From: an uncultured Eubacteriales bacterium
GTDB taxonomy: Bacteria; Bacillota; Clostridia; Christensenellales; Pumilibacteraceae
NCBI GenBank assembly: GCA_902783025.1
Contig: CACZPH010000073.1
Span: 1-54,750, forward strand
Direction: 5' to 3'
Length of the DNA: 54,750 nucleotides
Position numbers and translations under genes: made by a program
Notes under the pieces: generated by a model
Databases searched by the model: none
What the model saw: the letters and a program-made list of their open reading frames with translations, nothing else
Told to the model about the DNA's origin: nothing
Shown: positions 38,958 to 47,057 of the stretch, in pieces
How the letters are laid out: the number at the start of each line of letters is the position of its first letter
Position numbering within the stretch: position 1 is the stretch's first letter

Positions 38958-40331
38958 ATGGAAGACATCGAACGAAACGAAAACTTAACCGAAACGACCG
39001 GAAAAGAAAAAGAACCTGACGTCGAAGTCGGGACTCTGCCGACAGATACTGCAAAACAAAGCGCCTTTTGGCCGAGCGTGTGGCTTTTCGCCGCGTGCTG
39101 GTTGCTTTACGCCTTTGCGTACTGCGCGCGCTCCAACTTTTCGTCGGCAGTCGAAACGATGCAAAAAAGCGGCGTTCTCGACGACAATCTCGCCGGCATA
39201 ATCTCCGCGACGTATTTTATTTGCTACGCGTGCGGACAGATAATCAACGGCATTCTCGCGGACAAGAGAAACCCCGCCGCTTTGGTCTGCACGGGGCTGA
39301 GCCTTATGGTGCTTGCCAACCTCGCGATGGCTTTTCTGTATACGCCGCCGTTTATGCTGGTATTTTGGTGGGGACTCAACGGCATAGGTCAGTCCATGCT
39401 GTGGGCGCCGGTATTCTATATATCGACCAACCTTCTCGAACAGCGCGTAAGGTTCGCCGCCATTTCGCTTAACTTTCTTACCACGCCTTTTGGCAAAGTG
39501 ACCGCGTATTTCGTATCGTCGCAGGCGCTCAAGGCGGGCTGGCAGGGCGCGTTTTACGTGTCGTCGGCGGTTATTTTCGGCGTGCTCGTTTTCTTCTTCT
39601 CGGTATGGCTTTCCACCCGTAAGCGCATAGTAAGGCCGATCGTTTCCGCCGCTCTCAAGAGCGGCGAAAAGACCGAAAAATCCCCGTTCTTTACCATGCT
39701 TATCGTCAGCGGGCTTATTATCGGCATTCCCGCCATGATAGTCCACGGATTATTCATCAACGGCATCGTAGAGTGGATACCCACTATTCTGCAAAGCAGT
39801 TACGGCATGACGGACGAACACGCTTCGCTTCTTAGTATGATTATCCCCGCGGTCGGTGTGCTCGGACTGTTTGTCTGCAACTTTTGCTACAAGAGATTTC
39901 AGGGCAAGGAACTCGCGACCGCCGCGTCGTTTATGTTCGCTACGATCGTTCCCATCGGCGCAATGCTTATCCTCGCGCTCAATATGGGCAACTGGGGGTT
40001 GGCGTTCGAGTCGGTTGCCTTTATCGTGCTGTACGGGCTCGCGTATATCATTCAGCTCGCGTATAACCATCTGATGCTTTCGCTCGTCCCCATCCGCTTT
40101 AACGAATTCGGTTTGGGCGCGACGGTAACGGGCGTTGTCAACGCCGTAAACTACGGCGGCAGCGCTATCGCCACTTACGCTATGGCGCGGCTCGTCAAGG
40201 CTATTTCGCTGTGGCAAATGATAATCATCTGGCTCGCGGCTTTGGTCGTCGGCGGAGCGTTGCTCGCTATCGCTTCTATCCGCTGGCGCAAATTCGTCAA
40301 GACGTGCAAGCCGCTCGGAAAGATCGTATAA
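38958..40331 (+). CDS. MFS organophosphate antiporter, GlpT-like
   Basis: The 457-residue protein has twelve predicted helices after a charged 35-residue N-terminal extension. It resembles the OPA branch of the major facilitator superfamily. Near the start YAFAYCARSNFSSAVETM and GIISATYFICYACGQIINGILADK mirror GlpT/UhpT. The Arg in CARSNF is the phosphate-binding position in GlpT. The next gene is the glycerol-3-phosphate-responsive antiterminator GlpP, so glycerol-3-phosphate is the likely substrate (inference). It starts immediately after the preceding stop. Confidence 0.82.
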   Translation: MEDIERNENLTETTGKEKEPDVEVGTLPTDTAKQSAFWPSVWLFAACWLLYAFAYCARSNFSSAVETMQKSGVLDDNLAGIISATYFICYACGQIINGILADKRNPAALVCTGLSLMVLANLAMAFLYTPPFMLVFWWGLNGIGQSMLWAPVFYISTNLLEQRVRFAAISLNFLTTPFGKVTAYFVSSQALKAGWQGAFYVSSAVIFGVLVFFFSVWLSTRKRIVRPIVSAALKSGEKTEKSPFFTMLIVSGLIIGIPAMIVHGLFINGIVEWIPTILQSSYGMTDEHASLLSMIIPAVGVLGLFVCNFCYKRFQGKELATAASFMFATIVPIGAMLILALNMGNWGLAFESVAFIVLYGLAYIIQLAYNHLMLSLVPIRFNEFGLGATVTGVVNAVNYGGSAIATYAMARLVKAISLWQMIIIWLAALVVGGALLAIASIRWRKFVKTCKPLGKIV

Positions 40332-40340
40332 GGAGAAATA

Positions 40341-40904
40341 ATGGAACTTAAGGAGCTTATAGCCGCAGAAAAAGTCATAATGGCGGTGCGCGACGAAAAA
40401 TCTCTCGCCGCGGCAATAAACAGCGACAAAAGCGTGGTGTTTTTGCTGAGGAGCAACATCATAACCGCCCCCGAAGTCGTCAGAAAATGCCGCAAAGCGG
40501 GCAAAGTCGTCTTTATTCATCTCGACCTTATGGAAGGGATAGGCAAGGACGAAACGGCGCTGAAGTTTATCGCGGACGAAGTGCGCCCCGACGGCGTGAT
40601 CACGACCAAGCCGCAAATTTGCTCGGCGGCGACGAGCGCGGGACTGAAAGTGGTTTTCCGCGTGTTCTTAGTCGATTCGCAGAGTCTGGAAACCGCTAAT
40701 AAAACCGCCGCGCGCCTTAAGCCCACCGCGGTAGAAGTCATGCCGGCGCTCATGCCTTCGGTAATAAGCAAAATGTCGGAGAATATCCCCGTTCTTATCG
40801 CGGGCGGCATGGTGAGCAGAGAAGAGGAAGTGCGGCAGGCGCTGGGGTCCGGCGCTCTCGCTGTTTCGACCTCGGCGGAAAATCTGTGGAAGATGAAATT
40901 TTAA
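40341..40904 (+). CDS. glpP: Glycerol-3-phosphate-responsive antiterminator
   Basis: The 187-residue TIM-barrel RNA regulator matches GlpP of Bacillota. Marks are VFLLRSNIITAPEVV near 34-48, VFIHLDLMEGIGKDE near 57-71, GVITTKPQICSAA near 86-98, VFLVDSQSLE near 112-121, VEVMPALMPSVI near 135-146 and IAGGMVSREEEVRQAL near 157-172. Bound to glycerol-3-phosphate, GlpP prevents termination in glp leader RNAs. Ahead of the next operon lies a leader with a terminator at 41039-41086, an obvious candidate target. AAGGAG precedes the ATG. Confidence 0.93.
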   Translation: MELKELIAAEKVIMAVRDEKSLAAAINSDKSVVFLLRSNIITAPEVVRKCRKAGKVVFIHLDLMEGIGKDETALKFIADEVRPDGVITTKPQICSAATSAGLKVVFRVFLVDSQSLETANKTAARLKPTAVEVMPALMPSVISKMSENIPVLIAGGMVSREEEVRQALGSGALAVSTSAENLWKMKF

Positions 40905-40952
40905 TTTTTTTCGCGTTTCGGTTTGTATTTCGGCTCCGAAGTCAAAAATCGG

Positions 40953-40981
40953 TTGACAACGCGGCGCAAAAAGTGTATTAT
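40953..40981 (+). promoter_or_regulatory. Promoter of the glpA-like operon
   Basis: TTGACA (40953-40958), 17 nt, TATTAT (40976-40981). The ATG lies over 110 nt downstream, leaving a regulatory leader. Confidence 0.82.
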
Positions 40982-41038
40982 ATAAGTAATCGAATAAGTA
41001 CGTTTCGTACCACAAGATATTGTATAGAGATCAATGAG

Positions 41039-41086
41039 TTACGGTATCGTCGCGGGAGTTTTTCACGCTACGGCCGTAATTTTTTT
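41039..41086 (+). terminator. Leader terminator, probable GlpP target
   Basis: TTACGG (41039-41044) pairs with CCGTAA (41074-41079), with further imperfect pairing inside (TCGTCGCG with CGCTACGG), then TTTTTTT to 41086. The ribosome site AAGGAGG (41087-41093) follows at once. Its place between glpP and a glycerol-3-phosphate dehydrogenase operon is the arrangement expected for antitermination. Confidence 0.75.
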
Positions 41087-41097
41087 AAGGAGGCAAT

Positions 41098-42528
41098 ATG
41101 TTAGACTGTATCATCATCGGAGCGGGCGTAGTCGGTTGCGCCGTTGCGCGCGAACTCGCCCGGTATTCTTCGTCCGTGCTCGTGCTCGAACGCTTTAACG
41201 ACGTGAGCTGCGGCGCGAGCAAAGCGAACTCGGGTATAGTGCACGCCGGATTCGACGCGCATCCCGGCACGCGCAAGGCGTTCTACAACGTCCGCGGCGC
41301 CAAAATGTACCCCTTACTTGCAAAGGAGCTCGACTTTCCTTACCGCCGTAACGGCGCGTTCGTACTCAACTTTTCCGAAGAGGGCAACGAAAAACTCAAG
41401 GAATTGTACGACCAGGGCGTGAAAAACGGCGTTGAGGGCAACGTAATACTTTCCGGCGACGAAGTGCGCAAGATGGAGCCTTACGTGTCGGACAAGGTCG
41501 TTTCGGCGCTCTACGTGCCCGCTTCGGGTATCGTAAGCCCGTACGAGGCGACGATAGCCTTTGCCGAAAACGCCTTCGACAACGGCGTGAAGTTTGAGTT
41601 CAATCAGACGGTCAAGGACGTAGTCAAAAGCGCCGACGGGACCTTTACGGTGAGGACGGACAAGGGCGAGTTTTGCGCCAAAACCGTCGTCAACTGCGCG
41701 GGCGTGCACTCCGACGAGATCAACAATTACGTAAGTAAGACCAAGGAGAAGATAGTCGCGCGCAAGGGCGAATACGTACTTCTCGACAAGGCGTACGGAT
41801 ATCTTGCCGGCGCCACGCTGTTCCAGCTTCCGACCGCTATGGGCAAGGGCGTGCTCGTATCTCCCACGACGCATGGCAACATTATCGTAGGACCTACCGC
41901 CGACGACATCGACGACAAGGACTACGTGGACACCACTTACGCGGGCTTAAGCAAAGCGTTTTCGCAAGCGGCTCTTTCCGTGCCGTCGCTTCCCCGCCGC
42001 GGCATAATCACGCAGTTTTCGGGTAACCGCGCGCACAACGTTACGGGCGATTTCGTACTCGGCGAGAGAGAGGACTGCAAGGGATTTTTCAACGCGCTCG
42101 GCGTAGAATCCCCCGGCCTTACTTCCGCCCCCGCGATAGGACAGGACCTTGCTAAACTCGTAGCCGACAGACTCGGCTTAAAAGAGCGCAAAGACTTCAA
42201 CGGCACGCGCAAGGGAATAAAGCACTTTGCGACGATGAGCGACGAAGAGAGAGTCGAGGCGATAAAGCAAAACCCGCTTTACGGCAAGGTCGTTTGCCGC
42301 TGCGAAGTAGTCACCGAGGCGGAGATTATCGACGCGGTAACGCGTTCGCTCGGGGCGAGGGACATGGACGGTATCAAGCGCCGCACCCGCGCGGGTATGG
42401 GCAGATGCCAGTCGGGTTTCTGCACGCCCAAAGTTATGGAGATAGTCGCCAAGTACACCGGCGTGGATATGACTCAGGTCACCAAGAAAGGCGCGGGCAG
42501 CGAACTGCTCACCGGCAGAAAGGAGTAA
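41098..42528 (+). CDS. FAD-dependent glycerol-3-phosphate dehydrogenase, GlpA-type
   Basis: The 476-residue protein has an N-terminal FAD-binding loop DCIIIGAGVVGCAVARELARY (residues 3-23), a DAO-type oxidoreductase domain to about 365 and a C-terminal BFD-like [2Fe-2S] domain. The latter includes VVCRCEVVTEAEII near 397-410 and GRCQSGFCTPKVMEI near 438-452, giving four cysteine ligands. This layout is that of GlpA, the catalytic subunit of anaerobic glycerol-3-phosphate dehydrogenase. Membrane L-2-hydroxyglutarate-type oxidases are a related alternative. AAGGAGG precedes the ATG. The next two genes supply the probable partners. Regulation by GlpP is inferred. Confidence 0.88.
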   Translation: MLDCIIIGAGVVGCAVARELARYSSSVLVLERFNDVSCGASKANSGIVHAGFDAHPGTRKAFYNVRGAKMYPLLAKELDFPYRRNGAFVLNFSEEGNEKLKELYDQGVKNGVEGNVILSGDEVRKMEPYVSDKVVSALYVPASGIVSPYEATIAFAENAFDNGVKFEFNQTVKDVVKSADGTFTVRTDKGEFCAKTVVNCAGVHSDEINNYVSKTKEKIVARKGEYVLLDKAYGYLAGATLFQLPTAMGKGVLVSPTTHGNIIVGPTADDIDDKDYVDTTYAGLSKAFSQAALSVPSLPRRGIITQFSGNRAHNVTGDFVLGEREDCKGFFNALGVESPGLTSAPAIGQDLAKLVADRLGLKERKDFNGTRKGIKHFATMSDEERVEAIKQNPLYGKVVCRCEVVTEAEIIDAVTRSLGARDMDGIKRRTRAGMGRCQSGFCTPKVMEIVAKYTGVDMTQVTKKGAGSELLTGRKE

Positions 42529-42531
42529 ATT

Positions 42532-43797
42532 ATGGACAAGCGTAACGTAGTAATAATCGGCGGCGGCCCCGCGGGACTTGCCGCGGCGATAGGCGCGTAC
42601 GAAGCGGGCGAAAGAGATATTCTTATCTTAGAGCGCGAGCCAAAGCTCGGCGGTATTCTCAATCAGTGTATTCACAACGGTTTCGGTCTTCATACTTTCA
42701 AGGAAGAACTCACCGGTCCCGAGTACGCAAACAGGTTTATCCGGAAAGTCAAGGAACTCGGCATAGAGTACAAGCTCGAAACGACCGTAATTTCCTTTGA
42801 CAAAAACAAAGTAATCACCGCCGTGAACGAAAAAGACGGACTTATCAAGATACAAGCCAAGGCCGTTGTGCTTTGCTGCGGTTGTCGCGAACGTCCGCGC
42901 GGCGGTATCAATATCGCGGGCTGCAGAAGCGCGGGTATTTACTCGGCAGGCACGGCGCAAAAGCTCGTAAATATCGAGGGTTATATGCCGGGCAAGGAAA
43001 TAGTTATTCTCGGCTCGGGCGACATAGGACTTATTATGGCGCGCCGCATGACCTTCGAGGGCGCGAAAGTCAAGGCGTGCGTCGAGCTTATGCCTTACTC
43101 GTCGGGACTTAACAGAAACATCGTTCAGTGTCTCAAGGACTTCGATATTCCTCTGCTGTTTTCGCATACGGTGGTGGATATCAAGGGCGAAGGCAGGGTA
43201 AAGTCGGTAGTTATCGCCGAAGTAGACGAAAAGCTCGTTCCCAAGATGGAAACGGCGCGGGAGATCACCTGCGACACGTTGCTGCTTTCGGTAGGACTTA
43301 TTCCCGAAAACGAACTCGCCAAGCAAGCGGGCGTCGAACTTTCGCCGGTTACCAACGGCGCGACGGTAGACGACAGAATGATGACAAATCTCGACGGCGT
43401 GTTCGAGTGCGGTAACGTTTTGCACGTTCACGATCTCGTGGATTTCGTGTCCGAAGAGAGCGAACTTGCCGGCAAGTGCGCGGCAAAGTACGTGATAGGC
43501 GGCGGATTCGAGGCCGACGGCGGCACCAAGGTCGAGACCTACGGCGGCGTAAGGTATTGCGTTCCGCAGATAATCGAGCATAACGACGACTACGAGCCGT
43601 TCCCGCTCAAAATGCGCGTAAGCAACGTTTTCCGCAACGTATACTTGAGAGTTTACGCGGACGGTCAGCTCGTCGCGCAGAAGAAAAAGCAGATCTCCAC
43701 GCCCGGCGAAATGGAAACCATATCGCTCAAGGCCGAGCAGGTAGAGGCGCTTCGCAAGGCAAAAGAGATCAAAGTCGGATTGGAGGAGAATAAATAA
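42532..43797 (+). CDS. FAD/NAD(P) oxidoreductase, GlpB-like partner
   Basis: The 421-residue pyridine-nucleotide disulfide-oxidoreductase-fold protein has VVIIGGGPAGLAAAIGAYEAGE near 5-26 (FAD), VVLCCGCRERPRGG near 108-121, VILGSGDIGLIMARRM near 159-174 (NAD(P)) and DGVFECGNVLHVHD near 289-302. In Clostridia this gene commonly sits between a GlpA-type dehydrogenase and a DUF1667 protein. It probably passes electrons from glycerol-3-phosphate oxidation to a carrier (inference). Three bases separate it from the upstream stop; AAAGGAG precedes the ATG. Confidence 0.87.
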   Translation: MDKRNVVIIGGGPAGLAAAIGAYEAGERDILILEREPKLGGILNQCIHNGFGLHTFKEELTGPEYANRFIRKVKELGIEYKLETTVISFDKNKVITAVNEKDGLIKIQAKAVVLCCGCRERPRGGINIAGCRSAGIYSAGTAQKLVNIEGYMPGKEIVILGSGDIGLIMARRMTFEGAKVKACVELMPYSSGLNRNIVQCLKDFDIPLLFSHTVVDIKGEGRVKSVVIAEVDEKLVPKMETAREITCDTLLLSVGLIPENELAKQAGVELSPVTNGATVDDRMMTNLDGVFECGNVLHVHDLVDFVSEESELAGKCAAKYVIGGGFEADGGTKVETYGGVRYCVPQIIEHNDDYEPFPLKMRVSNVFRNVYLRVYADGQLVAQKKKQISTPGEMETISLKAEQVEALRKAKEIKVGLEENK

Positions 43798-43798
43798 T

Positions 43799-44152
43799 AT
43801 GGAACTTATTTGTATTTGTTGTCCGCTCGGATGCCGCATAAATATCGAGAAGAACGCGGAGGGCTTTGACGTGCGCGGCAATTCCTGCCCGCGCGGCAAG
43901 CAGTACGCGATAGCGGAAATGACCGCGCCCACGCGTATGGTAACTTCGTCCGTTCTCGTTAGCGGCGGCAAGGAAAAAATGCTGTCGCTCAAGACCGACA
44001 AGCCGATAGCCAAGAGCCTTATTTTCGACGCGCTCGCCACGCTCAAGGGCGTAGTGGTCGCCGCTCCCGTAAACGAAGGCGACGTGATAAAAGCCGACGT
44101 TCTCGGCACCGGCGTAAACTTTATCGCCACACGCTCGATCGAAAAAGCATAA
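43799..44152 (+). CDS. DUF1667 cysteine-motif protein
   Basis: The 117-residue protein begins ELICICCPLGCRINIE, whose cysteines (positions 5, 7, 8, 12) and the later NSCPRGKQYA cysteine probably bind a metal or Fe-S cluster. This is the DUF1667 family, always found beside GlpA/GlpB-like oxidoreductases and thought to serve as a small electron-transfer or third subunit (family context). It starts one base after the previous stop, with GGAGGAG upstream. A terminator ends the operon. Confidence 0.9.
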   Translation: MELICICCPLGCRINIEKNAEGFDVRGNSCPRGKQYAIAEMTAPTRMVTSSVLVSGGKEKMLSLKTDKPIAKSLIFDALATLKGVVVAAPVNEGDVIKADVLGTGVNFIATRSIEKA

Positions 44153-44166
44153 ACGAAACGACGAAA

Positions 44167-44194
44167 AACGCTTCCCCTGCAGGAAGCGTTTTTT
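44167..44194 (+). terminator. Terminator of the glpA-like operon
   Basis: AACGCTTCC (44167-44175) pairs exactly with GGAAGCGTT (44182-44190) around CCTGCA, then T's. Confidence 0.9.
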
Positions 44195-44226
44195 GTATCA
44201 AAAATGATAAATTATCGTTTTGGGCA

Positions 44227-44256
44227 TTGACGGAAATGGCAAAAAAGTTCTATTAT
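44227..44256 (+). promoter_or_regulatory. Promoter of the MDR dehydrogenase gene
   Basis: TTGACG (44227-44232), 18 nt, TATTAT (44251-44256), about 50 nt before the ATG. Confidence 0.72.
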
Positions 44257-44307
44257 GTTAGTAAGAACGATTATCAGAATCGGCAAATTGCCGCTAAGGA
44301 GAACAAT

Positions 44308-45306
44308 ATGCTGGAGATAAAGTTTACCGCACCCCAAAGAGCCGAGCTTATCGAGCGCCCCACGCCCGAGCTAAAGGAAAACTCAGTGCGCACGCGGACG
44401 CATTTTACCGTGGTCAGCGCGGGAACGGAGAGAGCGAATCTTCTCGACCTTCCCAATACTTTCGCTTACGGCAAATGGCCCAAGACAGAAGGATACGCGG
44501 GAGTCGGCGAAGTGGTCGAGACGGGAAGCAAAGTGAGTAAGGTCGCGGCCGGCGATAAAGTTTTGGTGTATCACGGCACGCACGCAAATGAGAGCGTAGT
44601 GAGCGAAGATCGCGTATACAAGCTTCCCTCAGGGATCAAAGACGAAGAAGCCGTGCTGTGCGTAGTCGGCGCGATGGGGCTGGGCGGACTGAGAAAAACC
44701 GCGCTTGAGCTCGGTGAGTCGTGCATGATAGTGGGTTTGGGGCTTCTCGGCGTATTCGCGCTTCTCGGCGCGAGAGCGAGCGGAGCGTACCCTCTTATTG
44801 CCGTGGATCTTAATCCAAAACGCCGCGCTTTGGCTCTGAAGCTCGGAGCGGATTACGCTTTCGATCCCGCGGAGCCGGATTTTACCGAGAAGGTAAAGGA
44901 AGTCACTTTCGGCAAGGGAGTAAACGCCGCCGTTGAGGTCACCGGCAGCGCCCGCGCGCTGTCTCAAACGCTCGACTGTATGGCGTTTAAGGGCAGGATA
45001 GCGCTAAACGGCTGCACGCGCGTGTCCGACGTACCCATCGACTTTTACCGTCAGGTGCATTGTCCGGGCATAACCTTGATCGGCGCGCACAACTTCGTGC
45101 GGCCAAAGACGGACGACTATCCGCATTACTGGACCAACGAGCACGACGCGCTTACGCTCGCGCGCCTTATCGCGGCGGGAAGAATAGACGTAAGCGATCT
45201 GATCGGCGAGATACGTTCGCCGAGAGAGTGCGGTGAGGTTTATCGCAGGCTTTGCAACGACAAGGATTTTCCGCTCGTAGTGCTGTTCGACTGGCACAAA
45301 TTATAA
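44308..45306 (+). CDS. MDR-superfamily alcohol/sugar dehydrogenase
   Basis: The 332-residue medium-chain dehydrogenase has a GroES-like N-terminal domain (KTEGYAGVGEVVETG near 65-79) and a Rossmann domain (MIVGLGLLGVFALLGARASG near 143-162). The structural-zinc cysteine cluster of typical alcohol dehydrogenases is missing, as in several sugar-related members (bacteriochlorophyllide/threonine-type). Start ATG 44308 was chosen because AAGGAG lies 7 nt upstream and the promoter overlaps earlier in-frame codons. It is monocistronic and converges on an AraC gene. Substrate unknown. Confidence 0.85.
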   Translation: MLEIKFTAPQRAELIERPTPELKENSVRTRTHFTVVSAGTERANLLDLPNTFAYGKWPKTEGYAGVGEVVETGSKVSKVAAGDKVLVYHGTHANESVVSEDRVYKLPSGIKDEEAVLCVVGAMGLGGLRKTALELGESCMIVGLGLLGVFALLGARASGAYPLIAVDLNPKRRALALKLGADYAFDPAEPDFTEKVKEVTFGKGVNAAVEVTGSARALSQTLDCMAFKGRIALNGCTRVSDVPIDFYRQVHCPGITLIGAHNFVRPKTDDYPHYWTNEHDALTLARLIAAGRIDVSDLIGEIRSPRECGEVYRRLCNDKDFPLVVLFDWHKL

Positions 45307-45331
45307 AAAAAGACCCGCAAAAGCGGATCTT
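45305..45331 (-). terminator. Terminator of the minus-strand AraC gene
   Basis: Read on the minus strand, AAGATCCGC pairs with GCGGGTCTT (9 bp, one G:U) around TTTT and is followed by a T-run. It also lies directly after the stop codon of the + gene. Confidence 0.8.
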
Positions 45332-45340
45332 AAGTAAGTT

Positions 45341-46114
45341 TTATTTTACGTAGCCGCTTGGCGAAACGCCCGTTTCCGCCTTAAATGCCTTAGAGAAGGC
45401 GTATACGCTGCCAAAACCCGTGTTTTCGGATATGGCGCTTATCGAGTCGGCGTCGCCGATAAGGAGTTCTTTCGCCTTGTTGATGCGCACGTTTTTGAGA
45501 TACCGCATCGGCGGGATCCCGTACGCGGCGGTAAAGAGCTTGCGAAAGTAAACCGTGCTTACGCCGCAAAGCGCCGCGAGCGAATCGTTGGATATAGATA
45601 CGTCGGAGTAATTTTTGTGCATATATTCAAGCGCGGGGAGCAAAACGTCTCTCGTTTTCTTCGACACGTATTGGCTTTCCGTCGTCGACGCGGCCTTGTA
45701 GAGAATGCGGTAGAACAGCGACTTACACTTGAGCGTATAATTCGGTTTTTTCATATCCCACAGATCCGCCATGCTAAGAGCGGTTTTGATAACGTCTTGC
45801 GCCGCCGCCTCGCCGAGAGCGAAACCCGACAGGCGCATGGGGTTGGTTTCTTCTTCACCTTCAAATTCTATCATCACGCACTTGCCTTTTTCCAGCGCGT
45901 ACGAGTATTTCGCGCCCGGACGGTAGAGCACGAGATGATTCGCGTCCGCTACTACGGTCGAATAGCCGTCGTCGTAAGTCGTTTTGCCTTCGATCTTAAT
46001 GCCGATGGCGTAAATAGATCTGTTGCGGTTTACGTAAACGCCCGGAGCGCGGTTTACGGTATTGACCGCGAGGATTTTGCGCAATATCAGATTTGACAAA
46101 TCGTTTTCGTTCAT
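45341..46114 (-). CDS. AraC-family transcriptional regulator
   Basis: The 257-residue protein has an N-terminal sensing domain to about 150 and a C-terminal double helix-turn-helix. The latter shows ISNDSLAALCGVSTVYFRKLFTAAYG and SISAISENTGFGSVYAFSKAFKAETGVSPSGYVK. The ATG at 46114 was chosen for the GAGG upstream; an ATG 14 codons further out is possible. It is divergent from the 46203 operon, which it probably controls; a 10-bp palindrome ATTGTACAAT lies between them at 46148-46157. The effector is unknown. Confidence 0.9.
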   Translation of the reverse strand: MNENDLSNLILRKILAVNTVNRAPGVYVNRNRSIYAIGIKIEGKTTYDDGYSTVVADANHLVLYRPGAKYSYALEKGKCVMIEFEGEEETNPMRLSGFALGEAAAQDVIKTALSMADLWDMKKPNYTLKCKSLFYRILYKAASTTESQYVSKKTRDVLLPALEYMHKNYSDVSISNDSLAALCGVSTVYFRKLFTAAYGIPPMRYLKNVRINKAKELLIGDADSISAISENTGFGSVYAFSKAFKAETGVSPSGYVK

Positions 46115-46202
46115 TTTTTGCAGCCTCGTTTGTCTTTTTACGCTTAAATTGTACAATACGGCGCATAAAATGTCAATGCAAAATCAGTAAGGAGTAAAAA
46201 AA

Positions 46203-47057
46203 ATGTATCGTTTTAGCCAAGTTGATCCTTTTATGCTTGCGCACGTCATACGCGAAACGACGGCGGACGACGTAATTGCGGAGTACGAGAAGGGCAAATC
46301 TTTCAGCCGCGGCGTCGACGTGCATATCAGCACTCTCGCGCCCGAATATAAAAACGCGCGTAACTTTAGGCGGATCTTTTCGTCTATCGACAAGCCCGCG
46401 CTCGCGATAAACTACGACGCGGACAAGGAATTTAAGAAAATCGGGCTTAGCGAAGACGAGCGCATAGAGCAATTGATTGCGGCGCTCGAGGCGGGTGCGA
46501 GCGCGATAGACCTTCAGGGCTTTACTTTTGACCCTTTGGGGCGCGACGGACTGCAAAATTACGACGGCAAGCAAGCGTTTGTCGGCGCTATGCCTAAGGA
46601 AGTGACCGTAAACGCTAACGCCGTTGACAAGCAAACGCGCCTTATAGAAAAAGTTCACTCTATGGGTAAGGAAGTGCTTATCAGCACGCATACGGGCACG
46701 TATCTTAATACCGAGCAGGCACTCTCGCTCGCGGAATTTTTACAAGAGCGCGATCCCGATATAATCAAGATAGTTTGCACCGGTTGCGACACGACGGAAA
46801 GGGCGCTCGAGTGCCTTCGCACCGCCGCCGCGCTGAAGGAAAGGATAAAGAGCAAGGTTTCGTTTCACAGTAACGGTAAGAAAGGGTATTACACTCGACT
46901 TCTTTGCCCGCTTTTCGGGTCGTACATGGCTTTTTGCGTACGAGAGTACGGCGTGGGTTACGATGTAAACCAGCTTCAGCTGGAAAAATCCGCGGAGTTT
47001 TACTCGAGCGCGGCGTTAGAAAATATTTTGGAGCAAATCAAGGAGACGGAACTATGA
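46203..47057 (+). CDS. Type I 3-dehydroquinate dehydratase-like TIM barrel
   Basis: The 284-residue protein resembles class I dehydroquinase (AroD) in its barrel order. An early ALAINYD strand is followed by an acidic AIDLQGF strand, then VLISTHTG with His163 and IIKIVCTG with Lys189, the positions of the catalytic His and Schiff-base Lys. The surrounding sequence differs clearly from housekeeping AroD, and it sits in a sugar-type operon with a Gfo/Idh/MocA dehydrogenase and an AraC regulator. A catabolic dehydratase or aldolase acting on a shikimate-like or sugar-derived compound is likelier than aromatic biosynthesis (inference). AAGGAG lies upstream; it overlaps the next gene by 4 nt. Confidence 0.72.
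   Translation: MYRFSQVDPFMLAHVIRETTADDVIAEYEKGKSFSRGVDVHISTLAPEYKNARNFRRIFSSIDKPALAINYDADKEFKKIGLSEDERIEQLIAALEAGASAIDLQGFTFDPLGRDGLQNYDGKQAFVGAMPKEVTVNANAVDKQTRLIEKVHSMGKEVLISTHTGTYLNTEQALSLAEFLQERDPDIIKIVCTGCDTTERALECLRTAAALKERIKSKVSFHSNGKKGYYTRLLCPLFGSYMAFCVREYGVGYDVNQLQLEKSAEFYSSAALENILEQIKETEL

Noticed and set aside
42628..44130. 500-codon antisense frame across the GlpB-like and DUF1667 genes
   Set aside because: It covers two well-supported genes on the other strand and shows no family features.
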